Shown here piece after piece: positions 8,628-14,681 of a DNA stretch of 64,000 nucleotides. Under the pieces are notes generated by a model. It was given only the letters and a program-made list of their open reading frames with translations. It did not search any database and was not told the origin of the DNA. The stretch comes from Catellatospora bangladeshensis. GTDB taxonomy: Bacteria > Actinomycetota > Actinomycetes > Mycobacteriales > Micromonosporaceae. Made by a program: the position numbers and the translations under genes. Positions within the stretch are counted from its first letter, which is position 1. Each line of letters starts with the position of its first letter. The stretch is from contig NZ_BONF01000017.1 in NCBI RefSeq assembly GCF_016862575.1, positions 62,001-126,000 on the forward strand. The letters run 5' to 3'.

Positions 8628-9164
8628 ATGCCGGCGCCGCGCGACCATTACGAGGTGCTGCAGATCGGGCGACGGGCCAGCACGGAGGAGATCCGGCGGG
8701 CCTACCACCGGCTTGCCCGGCGCTGGCATCCGGATGTGACCGCCGATCCGGCGGCGCACGAGGGGTTCCGGGCGGCCAATGAGGCGTATCGGGTCCTGTC
8801 GGACCCGGTCAGCCGGGCCCGCTACGACCGGTCTGTGGCCGGGCCCGCGGCACCGGACCGGGTCCGTTGGGCCGCCGCGGCTGACACCAGGCCCGGTCAC
8901 GCGCGGGACCCCGATCCACGGCGGGCGCCGGACTCGGTGGTGTACGTGACGGTGGAGCTGACGGGCCGGCAGGCGCTGGCCGGTGCCCGTCGGCTCGTCT
9001 GCTTTCGCACAGGCGACGGCGTGGTCACCTTGGAGGTCGCCGTACCGCCCGGCGTCCACGACGGGCAGCGCCTGCGCCTGACGGGCGTACCCGTCGGCGA
9101 TGGGTTCGGCAGGGAGGCTGACGTGTGGGCGATCGTCCGCGTGGTACGCGGGCTGACCTGGTGA
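8628..9164 (+). CDS. J-domain (DnaJ/CbpA-like) co-chaperone
   Basis: 178 residues from ATG 8628, chosen because GGGAGGAG lies just upstream; the frame is open further upstream. The N-terminus is a J domain (DHYEVLQIGRRASTEEIRRAYH) with the essential HPD motif in RWHPDVTADP, which stimulates DnaK ATPase. There is no Cys-rich zinc domain. The C-terminal part (VYVTVELTGRQALAG, VPPGVHDGQRLRLTGVP) matches the DnaJ/CbpA substrate-binding domain, but only one subdomain is present, so the protein is short. It is close to MerR and Hsp20 genes, suggesting a heat-shock group. Confidence 0.88.
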   Translation: MPAPRDHYEVLQIGRRASTEEIRRAYHRLARRWHPDVTADPAAHEGFRAANEAYRVLSDPVSRARYDRSVAGPAAPDRVRWAAAADTRPGHARDPDPRRAPDSVVYVTVELTGRQALAGARRLVCFRTGDGVVTLEVAVPPGVHDGQRLRLTGVPVGDGFGREADVWAIVRVVRGLTW

Positions 9165-9182
9165 AACCTGTTGCGGCGACGG

Positions 9183-9320
9183 TAGAATTGGTTCGTCGGT
9201 TGGACCAGGATCTCTGGTTGTTGACGAGGGGTGATCGTGATGGCCTTGCTGGTTCCGGCCCACTACCACCGCCGACGCGGTCCGCGTGCTCTGCGCCGCC
9301 CACCCAACCGCAAGCGGTGA
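9183..9320 (+). other. possible small transcription unit encoding a 26-residue basic peptide
   Basis: Within the 366-nt gap after the J-domain gene there is a -10-like TAGAAT (9183-9188), a ribosome site GAGGGG (9226-9231), ATG 9240 and a 26-codon frame ending at 9320. The peptide begins MALLVPAHYHRRR and is strongly basic. A perfect hairpin follows at 9341-9374. Coding status is uncertain; it could instead be the trace of an untranslated RNA. Confidence 0.3.
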
Positions 9321-9340
9321 AGACCCTTGATGGTGTCAAC

Positions 9341-9374
9341 GGCGTCGGCGCCCGGGCATCCGGGCGCCGACGCC
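9341..9374 (+). terminator. perfect 15-bp hairpin, terminator-like
   Basis: GGCGTCGGCGCCCGG (9341-9355), loop GCAT, and its exact complement (9360-9374). There is no T-run, as is common in actinomycete terminators. It ends the J-domain or small-ORF transcript. Confidence 0.65.
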
Positions 9375-9530
9375 TGTGCGCAGCGATAGGTGGGTCCATG
9401 GCTGGGCTCAAACACTGGACGCCTGGCATCTGCAGGCGCGGGCCGAAACCGATCTGGACCAGTCCCGAGGCTGAGCGCGCCGGATCGGCCGGCGCCCGGG
9501 TCCATCTCCCGTGCCAGGAGCCTTAATGCG

Positions 9531-9866
9531 TCAGGCGCCGCAGCCAGGTTCGTCCAGTCTGTGCCGCAAAACCTCGATCATCTTCTGTGCGGCGGCGAGC
9601 TGGTACTCAAGCCGGACGACGCGGACGGCGGCGTCCAGGCGCAGCCCGTCGTCGACCAGGTGCCGTGCCCGGTCGGCCCGGTGCAGATCGTCGAGGCTGT
9701 AGCGGCGGTGCCCACCGTCGGAACGGTGCGCCTCGAACAGGCCCGCCGCCTCCACCGCCCGCAGGAACGCAGGCGTCACCTTGAGCGCGTCGGCGGCGGC
9801 GCCCATGGCGAAGCCGGGGTAGTCCGCGTCGCCGATGTGCGGCGCCCGCACGCCCGCTGCGGTCAC
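9531..9866 (-). CDS. MerR-family regulator (heat-shock neighbour)
   Basis: 111 residues from GTG 9866, which has AGGAGG about 10 nt upstream; an ATG at 9914 would add 16 unlike residues. A MerR-type winged helix is visible: GAAADALKVTPAFLRAVEAAGLF then SDGGHRRYSLDDLHRA, the classic RRYS wing, followed by a coiled-coil helix (LEYQLAAAQKMIEVLRHRL) for dimerisation. No effector-binding domain follows, as in HspR-type regulators. It is encoded just downstream of and in the same direction as hsp20, so control of chaperone genes is likely. A textbook HspR inverted repeat was not found. Confidence 0.78.
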   Translation of the reverse strand: MTAAGVRAPHIGDADYPGFAMGAAADALKVTPAFLRAVEAAGLFEAHRSDGGHRRYSLDDLHRADRARHLVDDGLRLDAAVRVVRLEYQLAAAQKMIEVLRHRLDEPGCGA

Positions 9867-9979
9867 GGTGCACCACCTCCTGTCGGTCCGGCCGGTGGCA
9901 TCAGGGGATGCCACCGGCGCCTGGATGAGTCGGTTCGGCCCAGCTCACCACCCCTTTCCGGTGCGCCCACCTGGCGAGC

Positions 9980-10453
9980 TCAGGCGCTGCTGCCGATCAG
10001 GTGCTGGTCGGCGGCCTGGTCGCCCTGCTGGTCGGCCAGCGCCTTGCGGCCGGCCTCCGCACGACCGATCTCGATCTTGCGGGGCTTGGCCTGCTGGGCG
10101 ACCGGGATGCGCAGGCTCAGCACGCCGTCGGTGTACTCGGCGCTGATCGCCTCGACGTCCACGCCGTCACCGAGGACCAGCTGGCGGCTGTAGCTGCCCG
10201 TGGGGCGCTCCGACACCAGATATGTGGCGCCCTCGGGATCGTGGCGGCGCCGCTCGCCGCGCACGGTCAGGGTGTTGTTCTCCGCCGACACGTCAAGGGT
10301 GTCGGGTTCCATGCCGGGCATGTCGAACCGGACGACGAACTCCTCGCCGGTGCGCAGGCAGTCCATCGGCATCAGCGCCGGGGTTCGGGCCGCGCCGAAC
10401 ACCTCACCGGCCAGGCGGTCGAAGTCGCGGAACGGATCCCATCGCATCGCCAT
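9980..10453 (-). CDS. Hsp20/alpha-crystallin family small heat-shock protein
   Basis: 157 residues. The alpha-crystallin domain runs from about 40 to 132: EEFVVRFDMPGMEPDTLDVSAENNTLTVRGERR, and the conserved A-x-x-x-n-G-V-L motif appears as SAEYTDGVLSLRIPV. The N-terminus WDPFRDFDRLAGEVF is typical of bacterial small heat-shock proteins. It holds unfolding proteins in the cytoplasm without ATP. It is followed by the MerR gene after 113 nt and preceded by a sigma70-like promoter at 10558-10585. Confidence 0.93.
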   Translation of the reverse strand: MAMRWDPFRDFDRLAGEVFGAARTPALMPMDCLRTGEEFVVRFDMPGMEPDTLDVSAENNTLTVRGERRRHDPEGATYLVSERPTGSYSRQLVLGDGVDVEAISAEYTDGVLSLRIPVAQQAKPRKIEIGRAEAGRKALADQQGDQAADQHLIGSSA

Positions 10454-10557
10454 CGCAGCTCAGCTCCTTCCCTAGTCGTCGCTGCGTGACGGGCATCCCC
10501 GGAGGCAGCTCTTCAGAGCGCACCGCCCGGGAACACCCTGTTTCGTCTGCAACACAA

Positions 10558-10585
10558 ATTCTATCCCAACGGTTACAGATATCAA
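10558..10585 (-). promoter_or_regulatory. sigma70-like promoter of hsp20
   Basis: Read on the minus strand: TTGATA (10585-10580), a 16-nt spacer, and TAGAAT (10563-10558). The predicted leader to the hsp20 start is about 100 nt. This AT-rich patch stands out in its surroundings. Confidence 0.6.
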
Positions 10586-10688
10586 GGCTCCCCGGTGATG
10601 TTCTCGCTGGCCACAGGCGGTTTCCAGGCGACAGGATGATGTAAGACGACCGCGGTGACCGGCGGAGCGCGCCGGTCACCGCGGCTGC

Positions 10689-11207
10689 TCAGGCGACGTC
10701 GGCGCAGAGGTCGCGGGTGCTGCCTTGGATCATGTCCACGGTCTTGTACCCGTCGGCGGCGATGTCGAGGGTGTACACGCCGTCGAGGATGTACAGGCCG
10801 CGCGGCAGCGTGCCGCCGCCCGCGCGGAAGCCGGCCATCACTGGGCCGACGGCGTACCACGTCATGGACCCGTCGGCGTGGTAGTCGATCATTGTGGTGC
10901 CGCCGGCGTCGGCGCGGGTGCTCGCCCCGGTCTGGGTGTTGGTGATCTCCAGGATGAGGTCACCGGCGTACAGCTCCCGCTTGGGCCTGCCGTCGGGGTA
11001 GGTGTCCAGCACCAGCTTGCGCACCTCGTCGACGACGGGCTGGGTGTGCACGGCGAAGTCGCAGCGCGCCCCGGCGGGCAGGTCGTACGAGGCCTGCGGG
11101 GCCGGCCTCCAGGCGCCCTGTGCGGCGGAGGGTTCCGCGGCGGAGGCGGGTGTGGCGGCGGACAACGCCATGACCGACGCCACGGCGACGGTTGTCAGTC
11201 GGCGCAT
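10689..11207 (-). CDS. small secreted protein of unknown function
   Basis: 172 residues. A clear signal peptide (MRRLTTVAVASVMALSAATPASA) is followed by a mature domain of about 148 residues with two Cys (GARCDFAV and RDLCADVA), consistent with one disulfide joining the ends. It is rich in beta-strand and Gly/Tyr (MIDYHADGSMTWYAVGPV, GLYILDGVYTLDIAADGYK). No family is recognised. ATG 11207 has GAGGAG 5 nt upstream. It is divergent from the SARP-CGNR gene and shares a 22-bp upstream element with the repeat-peptide gene at 23777, so SARP control is suspected. Confidence 0.75.
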   Translation of the reverse strand: MRRLTTVAVASVMALSAATPASAAEPSAAQGAWRPAPQASYDLPAGARCDFAVHTQPVVDEVRKLVLDTYPDGRPKRELYAGDLILEITNTQTGASTRADAGGTTMIDYHADGSMTWYAVGPVMAGFRAGGGTLPRGLYILDGVYTLDIAADGYKTVDMIQGSTRDLCADVA

Positions 11208-11247
11208 GTTTGCTCCTCGGGTTCGTGTCTCGGCCTGGCCGGCCGGA

Positions 11248-11288
11248 CCGGATCAGCGTCGCGGCGGCCGTTGACCACGGGCTGACCA
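11248..11288 (-). promoter_or_regulatory. shared 22-bp promoter element plus 11-bp-period direct repeats
   Basis: Positions 11248-11269 are identical to 23818-23839 (22 of 22 bp). Both copies start exactly 41 nt upstream of a minus-strand ATG. Just upstream in the transcription sense lie TGACCA repeats (plus-strand reading) at 11272 and 11283, 11 bp apart, with a weaker third copy near 11294. Direct repeats with an 11-bp period beside the -35 region are the usual binding sites of SARP activators. Confidence 0.6.
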
Positions 11289-11428
11289 CAGACCTGATGG
11301 CGATGTCGGACAAATTGGACTGATCGCTCCTGCGACCTTCCGCTGGAGTGATCATCACCACGGCCGCTCACCGCGTCCTGACCGTGCTCGCGGCGAACCT
11401 GTCCGGCTGCCTGACGCGTGGCTTGGGT

Positions 11429-12808
11429 ATGGAGTTTCGTCTGCTCGGCCCGTTCGAGGCCGCCGCCGGTGGCACCGCCGTCGAGCTTGGCATCCGGCGT
11501 CAGGAGCGGCTGCTCCTGGCGATCCTGCTGTGCGAGGTGGGCCGGTTGGTGCCGACCGGCCGCGTCATCGAGCTGCTGTGGGGCGACCGACCCCCGGCGT
11601 CGGCGCGCAGCGCCGTGCACACCTACATCGGCCGTGTGCGCGCCGCGCTCGCCGCCTACGGCGTGCGCATCAGCACCAGCAACGACGGCTATCTGGTCTC
11701 CCCCGAAGGTCTCACCGTCGACATGCACGAGTTCGCCGCGCTGGTGCGCCGAGCCACCGAGTCGGCCGAGCCGGACGCACGGGTGGAGCTGCTCGACCAG
11801 GCGCTCGGACTCTGGCGCGGCCCGCTACTGGCCGACCTCGCCCCTGATGGACTGCGCGAGCTGCTCGGCGCGCAGCTCGACGAAACCCGCCTGCTGGCGC
11901 TGGAGATGCGGGCCGAGGCGTGGCTGCTGCTCGGCAAGCATGAACAGGTCATCGTTGAGGTCCCCGACCCGGCAGCGGCGCACCCCACGCGGGAGCGACT
12001 GGTCGGGGCCCTGATGACGGCGCTCTACCGCGACGGCCGGCAGGCCGACGCCCTGCTGCTCTACGACCGGACCCGGCGGGCGCTGGCCGAGGACCTCGGC
12101 GTGGATCCGGGCGAACAGCTCGCCGAGCTGTACCGGCGTATCCTGCAGCGCGATCCGCGGCTCGACCCGCCCCGCCGCATGGTGTACGAGGTGCGCCTGC
12201 GCGAGGAGAGTCTGCCCTGGAGCGTCGGCGGCCACCCCGCACTCGACTTCTGCAACACGTTCGCCGGATGGCGGCAGGAGCCGCCGCTGCCCGGATCGGA
12301 GTGGCTGCGCAGGTACCGCACCCTTGCCGTGTGGACTGGGTTCGCGGGACTGGCCGACGAGGCCGCCGTCAGCCGCCTGTGCGTGCTGGCCGAGCGCTGT
12401 CCCGACGAGGCGGCGGCGGTGCTCGACCAGGCGCGCCGGCTGCGCACCAACCTGTACAGCTGCCTCACCGAGACACCCGACAGGGTGACGTTCGAGCAGG
12501 TTGCCGTCCTGGCGCAGGAGGCGGCTCGGTGGCAGCTGCTCCTGCCGGCCCACGGCGACGGCGCACGCTGGCGCACCGACCTGGGCGCTGGGCTGCGACT
12601 GCCACTGCTGGCCGCAGCCTGGACCGCCGCGGGCCTGCTCACGGACCCGCGGAGGCTGGCAGTGTGCACCTGCCCGAACCCGAGCTGCGGCTGGCTGTTC
12701 CTGGACGAGACCGGCCAGCGGCGCTTCTGCAGCCTCGCCACCTGCAGCGGATCGCAAGCCCCGGACGAGCTTCGCGGGGCCGAACCGGCGGCGTTCGGCC
12801 GGCGATAA
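11429..12808 (+). CDS. SARP-type regulator fused to ABATE/CGNR zinc-finger domains
   Basis: 459 residues from ATG 11429; the frame is open 81 nt further upstream but that part is not family-like. Residues 1-95 are an OmpR-like winged helix (MEFRLLGPFEA, RQERLLLAILL, GRVIELLWGDRPP, SAVHTYIGRVRAAL), followed by a BTAD domain to about 250 (EFAALVRRATESA, ALYRDGRQADALLLYDRTRRAL, DLGVDPGEQLAELYRRIL). The rest is an ABATE-type stress-response domain (PWSVGGHPALDFCNTFAGW) and a CGNR zinc finger (CTCPNPSCGWLFLD, RRFCSLATC). Each half is a known transcription-factor type; their fusion is unusual. It is divergent from the secreted protein gene at 11207. Confidence 0.85.
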   Translation: MEFRLLGPFEAAAGGTAVELGIRRQERLLLAILLCEVGRLVPTGRVIELLWGDRPPASARSAVHTYIGRVRAALAAYGVRISTSNDGYLVSPEGLTVDMHEFAALVRRATESAEPDARVELLDQALGLWRGPLLADLAPDGLRELLGAQLDETRLLALEMRAEAWLLLGKHEQVIVEVPDPAAAHPTRERLVGALMTALYRDGRQADALLLYDRTRRALAEDLGVDPGEQLAELYRRILQRDPRLDPPRRMVYEVRLREESLPWSVGGHPALDFCNTFAGWRQEPPLPGSEWLRRYRTLAVWTGFAGLADEAAVSRLCVLAERCPDEAAAVLDQARRLRTNLYSCLTETPDRVTFEQVAVLAQEAARWQLLLPAHGDGARWRTDLGAGLRLPLLAAAWTAAGLLTDPRRLAVCTCPNPSCGWLFLDETGQRRFCSLATCSGSQAPDELRGAEPAAFGRR

Positions 12809-13134
12809 CCCGGCCTCGGGCGTGCGCGCGAACAAACCCGGCACCCGAACGGCACCGCTGACAGAGCAGGCTCGACCGGGGTGGGTGTACTGCTGTCGAT
12901 GGGCCGGATGGGCTCCTGACTCCGCTGCCGTTCGACGCGCTCGGCTACCTGGAATCCATCGAGAGCTGCCGGTCTTCCTCATGCGCCCGGAACTGTACTG
13001 TGATGGCTGCCGACCCGCTACTGCCTTCGCCGGATCATCGGTGCCGATGGGCGTTCACTCCAGTGAGCGGCAGTCGGCCGCTCGGCAGCCCAACGAGGTG
13101 GGCCGGCAACCGCCGGAGGCGACGGTAAGATAGC
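12809..13134. other. intergenic sequence without a recognisable gene
   Basis: Between the stop of the SARP-CGNR gene and the hairpin at 13135 I see no frame with convincing protein character and no promoter. Confidence 0.5.
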
Positions 13135-13168
13135 GCTGATGTCCAGCGGGCAAGCGCTGGACATCAGC
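13135..13168. terminator. perfect 14-bp hairpin between convergent genes
   Basis: GCTGATGTCCAGCG, loop GGCAAG, then the exact complement. It sits between a plus gene ending at 12808 and a minus gene ending at 13234, so it probably terminates transcription from both sides, mainly the minus-strand gene. Confidence 0.65.
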
Positions 13169-13233
13169 AATCAATCGTGTTGGACAACTGCGGTCTCATC
13201 CCGAGGATGAACCGTTCCGATTCGGCGCACCTG

Positions 13234-14073
13234 TCAGCGGAAGGCGTCGATGTTGCGCGTGGCCCAGGCGGCGAAGGGGCGCGGTGGCCGGCCCAGGACC
13301 TCGGCGATGTCTGGGCTTATCCGCTGCTCGGCCTCTGTTGGCGTACCGAGAATCGCCAGTGTGCCCTCGACCACCGGTGGCGGCATGAACCGCAGCATCT
13401 GTTCGCGGGCTTCGTCGGGCGTCTGCTCCACGAAGCCGATCGGCTCGCCGAGGGCGGCGGCGAGATCGGCGACCCGTTCGCGGGGCGTACTCAGTGCCGG
13501 GCCGGTCAATTCGTAGGTGCGGCCATCGTGCGAGCCGTCACGCAGGGCCACGGCTGCTACTTCGGCGATGTCGTCGGGGTCGACCACGGGCAGGCCGACG
13601 TCGCCGAACGGTGCGGCCACCCTCCGCTCCCCTCGTACCGGTTCAGCCCAGGCGAAGGCGTTGGAGGCGAAGCCGCCGGGGCGCAGGACGGTCCAGCCGA
13701 GGGTGGATCGGCGTACGAGGTCCTCGATGGTGCGTAAGGGCGCGTGCGACGCGGACTCCGGCCGGGTCGCGACCGCTTGCGAGGACTGCAACACGATGCG
13801 CTTCACGCCTGCGGTTGCGGCAATCCGCAGGATTTCGGGCATGTCCAGGTGGGCCCCGGCGCCTTCCACGAGCAGATACAGCGCTTCGGCACCGGCGAGC
13901 GCCGGGCGCAGGGTCTCGGGCTGCTCGAGGTCTGCGCGATGGTGGCGAACCTCGGGTGGTAACGCGAGGGGGCGTAGTCCCCGGGACACCGCCGTCACCG
14001 CAGCGCCCGACGCGGCGAGAATCGACGAGAGGGTACGGCCGACGTTTCCGGTGGCTCCTACCACGACGAACAT
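13234..14073 (-). CDS. NmrA/QOR2-like NAD(P)H-binding oxidoreductase
   Basis: 279 residues starting at ATG 14073 (MFVVVGATGNVGRTL); the open frame extends upstream into non-homologous sequence. The glycine-rich GATGNVG near the N-terminus is the Rossmann dinucleotide site of atypical short-chain dehydrogenases. KRIVLQSSQAVA, TVLRPGGFASNAF and TYELTGPALST follow the NmrA/quinone-reductase-2 pattern. It probably reduces quinones or senses NADP(H). It is divergent from an HxlR regulator, the usual arrangement of redox-sensing regulator and quinone reductase. Confidence 0.82.
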   Translation of the reverse strand: MFVVVGATGNVGRTLSSILAASGAAVTAVSRGLRPLALPPEVRHHRADLEQPETLRPALAGAEALYLLVEGAGAHLDMPEILRIAATAGVKRIVLQSSQAVATRPESASHAPLRTIEDLVRRSTLGWTVLRPGGFASNAFAWAEPVRGERRVAAPFGDVGLPVVDPDDIAEVAAVALRDGSHDGRTYELTGPALSTPRERVADLAAALGEPIGFVEQTPDEAREQMLRFMPPPVVEGTLAILGTPTEAEQRISPDIAEVLGRPPRPFAAWATRNIDAFR

Positions 14074-14140
14074 GTCTGTGTCTCCAGTTCCGACCGCGTC
14101 GTTCGCGCGGTTGGAGAGAACGCTAGTAGCGCCGGTATAG

Positions 14141-14150
14141 TAGGTACCTA
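14141..14150. promoter_or_regulatory. palindrome TAGGTACCTA, candidate HxlR operator
   Basis: A perfect 10-bp palindrome in the AT-rich 109-bp space between the divergent NmrA and HxlR genes, flanked by ATAGTA on both sides (direct repeats near 14137 and 14155). HxlR/DUF24 regulators usually bind such sites to control themselves and the divergent gene. Confidence 0.5.
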
Positions 14151-14182
14151 GAGGATAGTAATGTGTTTGTGACGGAGGGCAC

Positions 14183-14569
14183 ATGAAACAGTCGACGGAT
14201 CCCGAGCTGGCATGTCCGGTCGCTCCGGTCGTCGACATCGTGTTCAGCCGGTGGACCACACCCATCCTGTGGGCCCTTCACGAGTACGGTCGTCAACGCT
14301 TCGTGGAGCTGGAGCGCCGGCTGACCAGCATCACCCCGAAGGTGCTCACACAGCGGCTGCGCCAGCTGGAACGCGACGGGCTCATAGCGCGCACCTACCA
14401 CGCCGAGGTGCCCCCGCGAGTCGAGTACGAGATCACCGAGTTGGGCGCCAGCCTCGGCCCGATCTTCGCCCACCTCACCGCCTGGGCCGACGCCAGCCTC
14501 CCGGAGGTGGAACGGGCACGACGCACCTACGACCATGGCGCTTCCCGGCCTGCGTCGGGTGGCGCGTGA
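14183..14569 (+). CDS. HxlR-family (DUF24) regulator
   Basis: 128 residues. The family pattern is clear: CPVAPVVDIVFSRWTTPILWALHEYGRQRFVELERRL, then ITPKVLTQRLRQLERDGLIAR and VEYEITELGASL, a winged helix that acts as a dimer. The N-terminal Cys11 is where many members carry the redox-sensing Cys. GGAGGG lies a few bases before ATG 14183. It most likely senses quinone or electrophile stress and represses the divergent NmrA-like gene (inference from arrangement). Confidence 0.9.
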   Translation: MKQSTDPELACPVAPVVDIVFSRWTTPILWALHEYGRQRFVELERRLTSITPKVLTQRLRQLERDGLIARTYHAEVPPRVEYEITELGASLGPIFAHLTAWADASLPEVERARRTYDHGASRPASGGA

Positions 14570-14634
14570 CTGCCGGCCGCGGTGATCCGCGCGGGTTCGC
14601 ACTGCGGAGCGCTCACGTGTCGGTGCCTGTAACA

Positions 14635-14667
14635 GCGGCTGGGGACCGCCGGTGGTGCCCCAGCCGC
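14635..14667. terminator. 10-bp hairpin between convergent genes
   Basis: GCGGCTGGGG, a 13-nt loop, then CCCCAGCCGC. It lies between the HxlR stop (14569) and the minus-strand stop at 14682 and can serve both. Confidence 0.6.
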
Positions 14668-14681
14668 GGTCTTCGCTTCCG

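Noticed and set aside
13135-13168. Hairpin considered as a recombination or attachment site
   Set aside because: Simple perfect stem between convergent genes with no integrase gene or core sequence nearby; a terminator explains it better.
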